A stretch of 40,832 bases of DNA. Origin: Candidatus Azobacteroides sp. GTDB taxonomy: Bacteria; Bacteroidota; Bacteroidia; Bacteroidales; WRGA01. The stretch spans positions 1-40,832 of the forward strand of contig WRGA01000108.1 in NCBI GenBank assembly GCA_009787405.1. The letters are read 5' to 3'. The position numbers were made by a program, and so were the translations under genes. Shown piece after piece: positions 1 to 7,772 of the stretch; positions within the stretch are counted from its first letter, which is position 1; each line of letters begins with the position of its first letter. The notes beneath the pieces were generated by a model. The model ran no database searches. It was given only the letters and a program-made list of their open reading frames with translations, and had not been told where the DNA came from.

Positions 1-1040
1 CCGCTTGAAGGATTGCTGCTGTCTGTCGAATTATCAACACTCGTCCGATTTGTACGATCGGTAATATTGTCGTCGGAATGAGTACGCCCTTGCGTCCCGG
101 TACTTCTTGTCATTTTTTCAATACCGGATGAAGAAGAGCGACTGTTATAAACCACTTTACCGGTTGTCGGATCATAAGTATATTCACCGCTTCTGACTGT
201 TCGGCCGGAAGAAGTACGTCCGGTAGTACCATTGTCAGACGCTGAACTCCGCATGGTAGTTCCGGTTCTGCCGGATGAATACGTATTTCCGGATCTGACG
301 TCTGAACGTGTACGGGTACCTGCGGTATAATAATCATTTCCCGAATCATATCTCGTCGATCTGCCGCCGGCGGGTGAATATCCTCTCCGTCCGTTACTGT
401 AGTAAGCATACGGGGCATAATGATGTCCGCCATAATAAGAGGAATAGTATCCTCCGCCCCAATAACCGGAATAATACGGATAATAGCCTCCGTACCATCC
501 CCAGGAATATCCGGGCCAGCCCCAATCCCAGCTCCAGTTCCAAGCCCAATACGGATCACACCATACATTCCATCCCCAACCGAAAGACCAGCCCCCGTAC
601 AGGCCGCCCCAGCCGTAGTAGTAAGGACTTCCGTAATTATATCTGCCGTTAATATAAACATTCCAATTATTTTCAGGAACATAAACATTAATGTCATCGC
701 TTCCGGTTATAACCACCGAATTAACATTATGAAACCGGTCGATACGATCGCTGTATTGATAATTATCTTCGTCTGACGTATATTCATCATCATTATAGGC
801 AATGGTATCGGGTTCATCATTATTCCTGTAAACACGATTATACTCATCAACACTCACCGTCATGGGTTTGTTGGATGTAACAACGATTTGCGGTTGTTTT
901 TCAGGCGCTTTGGTTACTTCTTTCTTGGTTACTTGCGGTTCATCTTTCTCCGGTTGATAATAATAATCTTGTGCACCGGCCGTAAACAAAAATGAAGCCC
1001 ACGCCAATCCGATTAATAGTGTATTAATTTTCTTTTTCAT
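1..1040 (-). CDS. Exported Trp/Tyr/Gly-rich low-complexity protein (3' end outside window)
   Basis: The frame is open from an ATG at 1040 to the window edge (346 codons, no stop). Residues 1-23 form a signal peptide (basic MKKK, hydrophobic core, AGAQ cleavage region). Residues 30-130 are acidic and polar. Residues about 134-216 are extremely rich in Tyr, Trp, Gly and Ser, with runs such as YYYGWGG and WAWNWSWDWGW. From about 220 the chain becomes Ser/Thr/Arg/Gly-rich and looks disordered. I recognise no catalytic domain. Similar aromatic, glycine-rich exported proteins of unknown role occur in Bacteroidales; a cell-surface or periplasmic location is inferred from the signal peptide only. The gene is divergent from prmA across a 220-bp spacer. 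Open frames seen inside this stretch in other frames are shadows of its GC-rich codons. Confidence 0.8.
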   Translation of the reverse strand, partial: MKKKINTLLIGLAWASFLFTAGAQDYYYQPEKDEPQVTKKEVTKAPEKQPQIVVTSNKPMTVSVDEYNRVYRNNDEPDTIAYNDDEYTSDEDNYQYSDRIDRFHNVNSVVITGSDDINVYVPENNWNVYINGRYNYGSPYYYGWGGLYGGWSFGWGWNVWCDPYWAWNWSWDWGWPGYSWGWYGGYYPYYSGYWGGGYYSSYYGGHHYAPYAYYSNGRRGYSPAGGRSTRYDSGNDYYTAGTRTRSDVRSGNTYSSGRTGTTMRSSASDNGTTGRTSSGRTVRSGEYTYDPTTGKVVYNSRSSSSGIEKMTRSTGTQGRTHSDDNITDRTNRTSVDNSTDSSNPSS

Positions 1041-1159
1041 AATGATTATTCCTTTCTTTCCTTCAAATTCCTTCAAAATAACATGTTTCTTTTTTTAAGA
1101 CTATTTATGTTTGGATAAGTTTAATCCGTTAATTATTAAAAAAGAATAAAAAAAGAGAT

Positions 1160-1167
1160 TACTTTTG
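1160..1167 (+). promoter_or_regulatory. Candidate -7 box before prmA
   Basis: TACTTTTG matches the Bacteroidota -7 consensus TAnnTTTG, about 94 bp before the prmA start. No convincing -33 TTTG lies at the expected spacing, so the call is tentative. Confidence 0.3.
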
Positions 1168-1260
1168 CATTCCTTTTATCTATTCTCTCACAAAGATAAG
1201 ACTTTATCATAATAAACAACCAAGTTTGTCGGTGTTTAACATTTGCCCATTTAAAGATTT

Positions 1261-2109
1261 ATGAATTATTACGAATATTCTTTTTCTATTTTTCCGAACA
1301 AGGAATTTATCGGTGATATTCTTTCCGCCCTGCTTGCGGAAATCGGGTTCGAGAGTTTTGTTCAAACCGGCGAAGGTTTGACGGCTTATATTGCATCGGA
1401 AAATTTTGACCCGAAATTATTTGATGATGCGCTTTCTTCTTTCAAAGCCGATTATCCGGCTTATCAAATCCGGTACAGAACGGAAGATATTGCCCCGACC
1501 GATTGGAACGAAGAATGGGAAAAGCATTATTTCAACCCGATTATTATTGACGATCAATGTGTTATACACAGTTCTTTTCACAAAGACATTCCGAAAATGC
1601 GGTACGATATTCTGATTGATCCTAAAATGGCTTTCGGAACGGGACATCATGAAACAACTTCGTTAATGATTTCGGCCATGACGGATATTGATTTAACCCG
1701 GAAATCGGTATTGGATATGGGTTGCGGAACAGCGGTGCTGGCTATTCTCGCCGCCATGAAAGGCGCTGATCCCGTGGTTGCCATAGATATTGACGAATGG
1801 GCGTATAATAATTCATTGGAAAATATTCGATTAAACCGGACGGAGAATATATCCGTCAAGCATGGAGGCGCCGAAATCTTAGGAACCGGTGACGTTTATG
1901 ATTATATCTTTGCCAACATCAACCGAAACATTCTGCTGAACGATATGCATCATTATGTTCGTTGTATGCGGAAAGGCAGTGTTCTTTTTATGAGCGGCTT
2001 TTATGTCACAGACATCCCCGCTATTCAAAAAGAGGCCGGACGATTGGGTTTAGATTATGCCGGATTTTCGGAGAAAAATAATTGGGTTGCTGTGAGGTTT
2101 AATTTTTGA
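1261..2109 (+). CDS. prmA: Ribosomal protein L11 methyltransferase PrmA
   Basis: A 282-aa SAM-dependent methyltransferase that methylates ribosomal protein L11 in the cytoplasm. The N-terminal ~110 residues match the PrmA substrate-recognition domain. The catalytic domain follows, with the family motif DPKMAFGTGHHETTS (about 121-135), SAM-binding motif I VLDMGCGTAVLAI, an acidic strand end VVAIDIDEWA, and ANINRNIL, the PrmA counterpart of the NPPY-type motif. Length is slightly under the usual ~290 aa, typical of Bacteroidota forms. The gene stands alone, divergent from the exported protein and convergent with exuT. The stop codon TGA is the first triplet of a heptanucleotide repeat array. 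Confidence 0.95.
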   Translation: MNYYEYSFSIFPNKEFIGDILSALLAEIGFESFVQTGEGLTAYIASENFDPKLFDDALSSFKADYPAYQIRYRTEDIAPTDWNEEWEKHYFNPIIIDDQCVIHSSFHKDIPKMRYDILIDPKMAFGTGHHETTSLMISAMTDIDLTRKSVLDMGCGTAVLAILAAMKGADPVVAIDIDEWAYNNSLENIRLNRTENISVKHGGAEILGTGDVYDYIFANINRNILLNDMHHYVRCMRKGSVLFMSGFYVTDIPAIQKEAGRLGLDYAGFSEKNNWVAVRFNF

Positions 2110-2159
2110 GAGTTGAGAGTTAAGAGTTAAAAGTTGAGAGTTGGGGGTTAAAAGTTAAG
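2107..2159. repeat. Heptanucleotide array, unit GAGTTAA, abutting prmA stop
   Basis: About seven imperfect copies of GAGTTAA (variants GAGTTGA, AAGTTGA, GGGTTAA) in register. The array starts on the prmA stop codon and runs into the left end of the palindromic element at about 2156. Confidence 0.85.
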
Positions 2160-2644
2160 TATGGTGGAAAAATAGTTTATATTTTAAACGCCAAGTCGCA
2201 AAGGCGAAAAGACGCAAAGTTTAAAATCTTTGCGGCTTTGTGTCTTTGCATCTTCGCGTTTAAAATAATTTAAATTAATGATTATCGGATATTGCACCTA
2301 CCTATCCCCAAATTGGGCGTAAAAATGTAATATTCGTTTTTTTTGAAAAATCCGGTCTGAAAAATATTGCCTTCTGTCCCGCCGGGGACAACATATCGGT
2401 AGAAAGGAGAGTCCTTCCGGTGACCAAAGTCCCGGCAGGGACGTAATGTAAAGAAGAAAACATGTTGTCCCTGACGGGACAGAGGGTGAAGGAGGGTGTT
2501 TTTCTACCGATATAATGTCCCTGACGGGACAAAAAGAACGAATATTTTCTTGAAGCATCGACACATTTTTACACCCCGCCTGCGGGGATAGCCGGGTACA
2601 ACATCCGATAATCATTTTTAAATTAAATTTTGCCGGGTACTTAA
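2156..2644 (+). repeat. Dispersed palindromic element, copy A (interrupted)
   Basis: The core at 2186-2261 is an imperfect palindrome: a 34-nt left arm beginning AAACGCCAAG pairs with a right arm ending TTCGCGTTT at roughly 26 of 34 positions around TTTAAAAT. Copies B (21148-21289) and C (32000-32134), both in the opposite orientation, share the core and its flanks (AGTTTATATTTTAAACGC on one side, TTAAATTCTG then GGGTACTTA on the other). In copy A that last flank is found only at 2617-2644, because another element occupies 2278-2616. No protein is encoded. Confidence 0.75.
2278..2616. mobile_element. MITE-like inverted-repeat element nested in copy A
   Basis: The ends are inverted: ATGATTATCGGAT at the left and ATCCGATAATCAT at 2603-2615, and the complementarity continues inward for about 50 bp (GTAAAAATGT against ACATTTTTAC). 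Inside lie four 14-bp palindromes of form GTCCCnnnnGGGAC (2376, 2429, 2467, 2517) and inverted copies of ATATCGGTAGAAA (2393-2405 and 2501-2513). A 9-bp direct repeat TTTAAATTA brackets the element (2269-2277 and 2617-2625), as expected for a target-site duplication. No transposase is encoded, so it would be non-autonomous. Small open frames inside it are by-products of the repeats. Confidence 0.7.
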
Positions 2645-2715
2645 GAGTTGAAAATGTCGAAAATTTTAAACGTCATGCAACTTTCATGAATTTTTTGACT
2701 CTTTAAAATACCCGA

Positions 2716-2759
2716 CTTAACTCTTAACTCTTAACTCTTAACTCTTAAGTTAGGAGTTA
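2716..2759. repeat. Heptanucleotide array, unit TTAACTC, abutting exuT stop
   Basis: About four clean copies of the reverse-complement unit (CTTAACT register) followed by a degenerate TTAGGAG unit. It ends on the exuT stop codon and is inverted relative to the array behind prmA. Confidence 0.8.
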
Positions 2760-4190
2760 TAAATCGGTAATGGGTTTATACTTGGGAACCAACGATTTCA
2801 TAACGATCCAACCGATCAGATAAGCAACGGCACAGAAACAGAAAACAATAAAATATCCGGCAGTCTTGCCTTCAAAACCTAAAAGCTGAAATTTTTCAAT
2901 CTCTGCAAAAACGAATAATTTACCGGAGCCTTTGTTGATTATAAAAGAACCGATACCGCCGGCCATTCCTCCGATTCCGATAATGGTTGCAATGGCTTTT
3001 TTGGGAAACATGTCGCCTACGGTAGAGAATATGTTTGCCGACCACGATTGATGAGCAGCTCCCGCAAGACCGATAATAATAACCGAAAACCAGTACGAGT
3101 ATGCGGCTAACGGCTGTGCCAACAAGATAAGCAGCGGAAAGAAAGCAAATATCAACATGGCCCGCATACGGGCGGTATAGGGGTCTTTGCCGGTTTTATT
3201 AATGATAATCGTCGGTAATTTACCTCCATATAAAGAAAGCATTACAATAGCATAAAGAACTGTGAGAGGCAATATTTTTTGCCTTTCCGTCAGTTTGCAT
3301 ATTTCTCCCATGTATTTCGGCATCCAGAACAGAAGAAACCACCATACGCCATCGGTCATAAATTTACCGAACGCAAACGACCATGTTTGTTTATACCTGA
3401 AACATTGAAGAAACGATACTTTTTCTTTTACGACAACATCCTCCGATTCTTTGTCGGAGAGAATGTATTCCAATTCCGCATTGTTTACGCGCGGATGTTC
3501 GTCCGGTTTCTTATACAGGAATATCCAGAATCCCATCCAAATGAATCCCAGAATACCGATAATGAGGAAAGCCCATTCCCAGCTGAAAACCGCAGCCAAC
3601 GGAATAATGCTTACCGGAGCGATCATGGCGCCGATCGTTGCGCCGGAATTAAAAATACTTGTGGAATACGCCCTGTCTCTTTTGGGAAAATATTCGGCTG
3701 TAGCCTTGATGGCAGCCGGAAAATTTCCCGCTTCTCCAAGCGCCAATATCGCACGGGCAAAAATGAATAATCCCATTGAAATGCTTGCCACCCATGCAAT
3801 GTCGGATATCCCTTTAATAATTTCTTTCGCTCCGATAAATCCGACAAACCAACTTCCCTCCGCAATTCCGGAAACAGCTATGCCGCAAAATGCGTGTAAA
3901 CAAGCCCCCACCGACCATATTCCGATAGCCCATAAGAATCCTTTTTTTGTTCCCATCCAATCGACAAAGCGACCGGCAAACAGCATACATACAGCATAAA
4001 ATAATGAAAAAAATGCCGTGATCGTTCCGTAATGATTATCGTCCCAGTGAAATTCCGACTGGATTTCCGGCGCGAGCAGAGACAATACTTGCCGATCCAA
4101 ATAGTTGATTGTTGTGGCAAAGAACAGCAATGTGCAAATAACCCATCGGTAATTTGTCATTTTTTGATTTTGATTGTTTAAGGTATTCAT
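2757..4190 (-). CDS. exuT: MFS hexuronate transporter, ExuT/UxuT type
   Basis: A 477-aa inner-membrane permease of the major facilitator superfamily, anion:cation symporter branch, probably importing galacturonate and glucuronate. About twelve hydrophobic segments are visible. The first carries the family sequence TTINYLDRQVLSLLAPEI, and the loop after helix 2 has GRFVDWMGTKKGF, matching the MFS motif A position. The length exceeds E. coli ExuT (~430-470) because of hydrophilic insertions near residues 105-125. It is the last gene of the leftward uronate operon, 18 bp after eda. The start at 4190 was chosen over Met11, although Met11 (TNYRWVICTLLFF) is a possible alternative. Substrate is inferred from family and neighbours. 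Confidence 0.88.
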   Translation of the reverse strand: MNTLNNQNQKMTNYRWVICTLLFFATTINYLDRQVLSLLAPEIQSEFHWDDNHYGTITAFFSLFYAVCMLFAGRFVDWMGTKKGFLWAIGIWSVGACLHAFCGIAVSGIAEGSWFVGFIGAKEIIKGISDIAWVASISMGLFIFARAILALGEAGNFPAAIKATAEYFPKRDRAYSTSIFNSGATIGAMIAPVSIIPLAAVFSWEWAFLIIGILGFIWMGFWIFLYKKPDEHPRVNNAELEYILSDKESEDVVVKEKVSFLQCFRYKQTWSFAFGKFMTDGVWWFLLFWMPKYMGEICKLTERQKILPLTVLYAIVMLSLYGGKLPTIIINKTGKDPYTARMRAMLIFAFFPLLILLAQPLAAYSYWFSVIIIGLAGAAHQSWSANIFSTVGDMFPKKAIATIIGIGGMAGGIGSFIINKGSGKLFVFAEIEKFQLLGFEGKTAGYFIVFCFCAVAYLIGWIVMKSLVPKYKPITDL

Positions 4191-4208
4191 TGAGATTCAT
4201 TAAAAAAA

Positions 4209-4877
4209 TTATTTTTTCACGCCGGCTATAATGTTCAATGTTTCTTTGCACAATTGTGTGATTTTACCCCAATCTTTGCCGGCAATCACATCCGCCGGGA
4301 AAAGATTGGAACCCATTCCCACACAAGTGACTCCGGCATCAAACCATCCTTTCAAGTTAGATTCTTCCGGTTTTACACCGCCGGTCACCATTAACATCGA
4401 CCACGGCATGGGCGCTCTCAATCCTTTAATGAAATTCGCGCCGAGTACGTCGCCGGGAAATACTTTACAGATATCGCAACCCATTTCCTGCGCAAAACCC
4501 ACTTCCGATACAGAACCGCATCCGGGGATATAAGCAATCAATCTTCTATTCGCTATTTTGGCTATTTCGGGATTGAATAATGGTCCTACAATGAAATTCG
4601 CACCCAATTGAATATAGAGTGAAACCGTTCCGGGATCGACAACGGATCCGATTCCCATGATCATGTCGGGACATTCCTTTGCCGCCCATTTATTCACTTC
4701 CGCAAATACTTCGTGGGCAAAATCGCCGCGGTTGGTAAATTCGAATGCTCTGACCCCTCCTTCATAGCAAGCCTTGACCACATTCTTTGCCACTTCGGCA
4801 TCTTTATGGTAAAAAACGGGTACCATTCCCGTCGAAGCCATTGCGCTGATGACTTGTATTTTTGAAAATCGACTCAT
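4209..4877 (-). CDS. eda: 2-dehydro-3-deoxy-phosphogluconate (KDPG) aldolase
   Basis: A 222-aa class I aldolase that cleaves KDPG to pyruvate and glyceraldehyde 3-phosphate, the last step of uronate breakdown. The Schiff-base lysine is Lys138 in [10 protein letters not shown], and the catalytic Glu46 is in FEFTNRG; both are in the places known for the Eda family. A phosphate-binding glycine segment ([10 protein letters not shown], about 163-172) follows. Some family members also cleave 4-hydroxy-2-oxoglutarate. It lies between kdgK and exuT in the leftward operon; a heptanucleotide array ends three bases before its start codon, which leaves no obvious Shine-Dalgarno sequence. Confidence 0.93.
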   Translation of the reverse strand: MSRFSKIQVISAMASTGMVPVFYHKDAEVAKNVVKACYEGGVRAFEFTNRGDFAHEVFAEVNKWAAKECPDMIMGIGSVVDPGTVSLYIQLGANFIVGPLFNPEIAKIANRRLIAYIPGCGSVSEVGFAQEMGCDICKVFPGDVLGANFIKGLRAPMPWSMLMVTGGVKPEESNLKGWFDAGVTCVGMGSNLFPADVIAGKDWGKITQLCKETLNIIAGVKK

Positions 4878-4880
4878 AAA

Positions 4881-4925
4881 GTTAAGAGTTAAGAATTAAG
4901 AGTTAAGAGTTAAGAATTAAGAATA
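4881..4925. repeat. Heptanucleotide array, unit GTTAAGA, between kdgK and eda
   Basis: About six units of GTTAAGA/ATTAAGA in register fill the leader of eda within the operon, directly upstream of its start codon. Confidence 0.8.
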
Positions 4926-4959
4926 AAAATTATTTATTGTAACTCTTGATTTTAAATGA

Positions 4960-6003
4960 TTATCGGCTTACACGCCCCGAACCGTCGCCTTTCATCAGGT
5001 TTTCCACTTCGGAAACGGTAACCAGATTGAAATCTCCGTAAATCGTATGTTTCAGGCAAGAGGCGGCAACCGCGAAATCCAACGCTTTTTGGTCGTCGGT
5101 CGGATAAGTGATCAACCCATAAATCAATCCGCCCATGAACGAATCTCCACCACCTACACGATCGACAATGTGCGTAATGTCATATCGCTTGGAAACATGC
5201 AATTTTCCGTTTGAATATAAGCATCCGCCCCACGTATTGTGATTGGCGTTGACGGAACCGCGAAGCGTAATGATCACTTTTTTGGCGCGGGAAAATTTTT
5301 TCGTCAATTGCATACAAACCGATTCAAATTCGGCTGCATTCACTTCACCACCGGTATGAGACACGTCAAAACCTTCGGGCTTGATTCCGAATACCGCCTC
5401 GGCATCTTCTTCGTTGCCCAATATAATGTCGCAACCTTCCACCAAAGCCGGCATGATTTCCGTCGCCGTTTTTCCGTATTTCCACAAGTTTTTGCGAAAA
5501 TTCAAATCTGTAGAAACCGTAACACCCATTTTGCCGGCCACCTCAACCGCTTCCAAACAAGCGTCGGCGGCGCCTTGAGAAAGAGCCGGCGTAATTCCCG
5601 TCCAATGAAACCATTGAGCATCTTTAAATACTTCTTCCCAATTCACCATACCGGGTTTAATGTCGGCAATGGATGAATGGGCTCGATCATAAATCACTTT
5701 CGAAGCACGGGCCACAGCGCCTGTTTCAAGAAAATAAATTCCTAAACGCTCTCCGCCCCTGATCATGTTTTTGGTACAAACATCGTATTTATGAAGTTCT
5801 TTCATGCAAGCGTCTGCGATGTCGTTTTGAGGCAAACGGCTGACAAATTCCGCATTTAATCCGTAATTGGCCAAAGAAACAGCCACATTGGCTTCTCCAC
5901 CTCCGAAAGTTGCGGTAAATTCTTTGGCTTGACTGAAACGTAAATAGCCGGGAGTTGCCAAACGCAACATGATTTCTCCGAAAGTTACAATTTTCCTGCT
6001 CAT
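4960..6003 (-). CDS. kdgK: 2-dehydro-3-deoxygluconokinase (KDG kinase)
   Basis: A 347-aa PfkB/ribokinase-family sugar kinase that phosphorylates KDG to KDPG with ATP. Motifs seen: N-terminal GEIMLRL, the glycine-rich FGGGEANVAVSLA (about 33-45, PfkB signature 1 region), and DRVGGGDSFMGGLIYG (281-296, signature 2) with catalytic base Asp287 and the GGGD anion hole. HWTGITPAL (133-141) is typical of KdgK. It sits between uxaC and eda in the uronate operon, with about 80-bp spacers on both sides, so internal start or processing sites are possible. Context makes KDG the likely substrate rather than another sugar. Confidence 0.93.
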   Translation of the reverse strand: MSRKIVTFGEIMLRLATPGYLRFSQAKEFTATFGGGEANVAVSLANYGLNAEFVSRLPQNDIADACMKELHKYDVCTKNMIRGGERLGIYFLETGAVARASKVIYDRAHSSIADIKPGMVNWEEVFKDAQWFHWTGITPALSQGAADACLEAVEVAGKMGVTVSTDLNFRKNLWKYGKTATEIMPALVEGCDIILGNEEDAEAVFGIKPEGFDVSHTGGEVNAAEFESVCMQLTKKFSRAKKVIITLRGSVNANHNTWGGCLYSNGKLHVSKRYDITHIVDRVGGGDSFMGGLIYGLITYPTDDQKALDFAVAASCLKHTIYGDFNLVTVSEVENLMKGDGSGRVSR

Positions 6004-6083
6004 TTTGTTTTATTAATAAATTGTTTTTATCGACGTAAAGATAGTTTTTTATAATGCATACTTGTTTTATTTGCCGCTTAAAT

Positions 6084-7490
6084 TTAAAATCGGAAGAAAT
6101 TTTCAGCATTATTATAGGAAACATTTTCCACCATTTGACCTAAGAAGTCGAGTTCGCTTTCGGGAAGCAGTCCGCTTTCCACATCTTTCCCGATCAAATT
6201 ACATAGAATACGACGGAAATATTCGTGACGCGCATAAGACAAGAAACTGCGGGAATCCGTCAGCATGCCGACAAAACGGCTCAGCAAGCCCAATACCGAA
6301 AGTGAATTCATTTGAGCTTCCATGCCGATTTTTTGGTCTAAAAACCACCATCCGGCACCGAATTGAATTTTTCCGGCGACACTTCCGTCCTGGAAATTAC
6401 CGATCATGGTGGCTATCAAATCGTTGTCCCTCGGATTCAAGTTATAAAGAATGGTTTTCGCCAATTTATCGTCCGTATCCAAACGATCGAGAAATTTAGA
6501 CATCGCTTTAGCGACGGTGAAGTCGCCGATCGAGTCGAATCCGGTATCCGGTCCCAATTTTTTGAACAATCGGGTGTTGTTGTTTCGGATGGTGCCGTAG
6601 TGGAATTGTTGCGCCCAGCCTTTTTCCCAATCCATGACGGCAAATTCATACATCATGGCCGATTTGAATTTCAGTATTTCTTCCCGGGTCAATTCTTTGC
6701 CGCCGTACACCTTATTAAATATAGCATCGATTTCACGTTGTGTATAATCTTCGGCATAAAATTCTTCGATCCCGTGATCGGAAAGTTTACAGCCTGCTTC
6801 GGCAAAGAAATCGTGACGAACACGAAGCGCTTGCAACACATCCGCGAATTTGTTGATGGTGACTCCCGACACTTGCGACAATTTTTCGATGTAAGCACGA
6901 AAATCAGCCGGAACTTCAACGGCCATCGCCTTATCGGGACGCCATGTCGGAAGCACTTTTATTTCGAATCCTTCTTTTTTCAATGCAAGATGATATTCCA
7001 ATGAATCTACGGGATCGTCAGTGGTACAAACTACTTTCACCCGATATTTTTTCATCAATCCGCGAGCAGAGTATTCGGGAGTACGCAATTTGGCCGTACA
7101 TTCATCGAAAATTTCTTCGGCTGTTTCTGGTTTCAATATTTTTTCAATGCCGAAAGCCGTTTTCAATTCCAGATGAGTCCAATGATAAAGCGGATTCCGC
7201 ATCGTATAAGGAACCGTTTCGGCCCATTTTTCGAATTTTTCCCGGTCGGAAGTGTCTTTTCCCGTACAATAACGTTCGTCCACACCGTTTGTACGCATGG
7301 CGCGCCATTTATAATGATCGCCTTCCAACCAAATCCGGCCCAAATTATCGAACATTCTGTCATTTGCAATAAATTCGGGGTTTAAATGACAGTGATAATC
7401 AATGATCGGCATTTTTGCCGCATGTTCATGATACAAATTTCGTGAAGTTTCTGTTTCCAACAAAAAATCTTTGTCTAAAAATTTTTTCAT
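6084..7490 (-). CDS. uxaC: Glucuronate/galacturonate isomerase UxaC
   Basis: A 468-aa uronate isomerase of the amidohydrolase superfamily; it converts D-glucuronate to D-fructuronate and D-galacturonate to D-tagaturonate. The N-terminal metal site DYHCHLNP (His33 and His35) is intact, as are YHWTHLEL (about 102-109), a family-typical segment, and the CTTDDPVDSLEYH motif (about 154-166) near the active site. Length equals the E. coli enzyme (~470). It is the first gene of the leftward operon and faces the regulator gene; a palindromic operator lies 43 bp upstream of its start codon. Confidence 0.96.
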   Translation of the reverse strand: MKKFLDKDFLLETETSRNLYHEHAAKMPIIDYHCHLNPEFIANDRMFDNLGRIWLEGDHYKWRAMRTNGVDERYCTGKDTSDREKFEKWAETVPYTMRNPLYHWTHLELKTAFGIEKILKPETAEEIFDECTAKLRTPEYSARGLMKKYRVKVVCTTDDPVDSLEYHLALKKEGFEIKVLPTWRPDKAMAVEVPADFRAYIEKLSQVSGVTINKFADVLQALRVRHDFFAEAGCKLSDHGIEEFYAEDYTQREIDAIFNKVYGGKELTREEILKFKSAMMYEFAVMDWEKGWAQQFHYGTIRNNNTRLFKKLGPDTGFDSIGDFTVAKAMSKFLDRLDTDDKLAKTILYNLNPRDNDLIATMIGNFQDGSVAGKIQFGAGWWFLDQKIGMEAQMNSLSVLGLLSRFVGMLTDSRSFLSYARHEYFRRILCNLIGKDVESGLLPESELDFLGQMVENVSYNNAENFFRF

Positions 7491-7532
7491 AAATGGATGA
7501 TATTAATTCAAAATAAATTCAAAAGATACGCT

Positions 7533-7550
7533 TTCGTGTTCGCACACGAA
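7533..7550. promoter_or_regulatory. Palindromic operator O1 of the uronate regulon
   Basis: TTCGTGTTCGCACACGAA has perfect 7-bp arms (TTCGTGT/ACACGAA) around four central bases. Its core GTGTTCGCACAC differs by one base from the palindrome before uxaB. It lies in the uxaC-regulator divergent region, where a LacI-family repressor would be expected to bind. Confidence 0.7.
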
Positions 7551-7583
7551 GATAATAATAGTTCTCGGAATACAAAAATTTTC

Positions 7584-7601
7584 TATATTTGTGCAAAAAT
7601 A
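7584..7601. promoter_or_regulatory. Back-to-back -7 boxes for the regulator and uxaC
   Basis: TATATTTG at 7584-7591 (+) and TATTTTTG at 7594-7601 on the minus strand both fit TAnnTTTG. The plus box would give the regulator a leader of about 175 nt; the minus box would place O1 about 40 bp downstream of the uxaC transcription start, consistent with a roadblock. No clear -33 elements were seen. Confidence 0.4.
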
Positions 7602-7640
7602 ACTATGAGTATGCGTCCAAGACCTCTAAAATCGAACACA

Positions 7641-7680
7641 GATTCGACCGGCACGGACTTCCGGCAGCATCGGCCGAATC
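7641..7680 (+). promoter_or_regulatory. Hairpin in regulator leader
   Basis: GATTCGACCG (7641-7650) pairs with CGGCCGAATC (7671-7680), nine of ten positions, around a 20-nt loop. It lies in the predicted untranslated leader of the LacI-type gene. No known riboswitch was recognised. Confidence 0.35.
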
Positions 7681-7772
7681 AACAAAGTTCAGCTTTTTCA
7701 ATTGAACTCCGTGTTTTTTCGAAACTATTTTAACGATTTGTAGTATATTTTAACAAACTTGACCCGTTCATC

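Noticed and set aside
110-697. 195-codon open frame on the minus strand
   Set aside because: It is a shadow, in another frame, of the exported Trp/Tyr/Gly-rich gene starting at 1040; its product has no signal peptide and an implausible composition.
2376-2530. Possible CRISPR-like array of GTCCC..GGGAC repeats
   Set aside because: The units are only 14 bp, irregularly spaced, with differing centres and no cas genes nearby.
2298-2615. 105-codon open frame on the minus strand
   Set aside because: It lies wholly inside the inverted-repeat element and reads through its palindromes; the product resembles no protein family I know.
7497-7733. 78-codon open frame in the uxaC-regulator gap
   Set aside because: It covers the operator, the promoter boxes and the leader hairpin and has no recognisable product.
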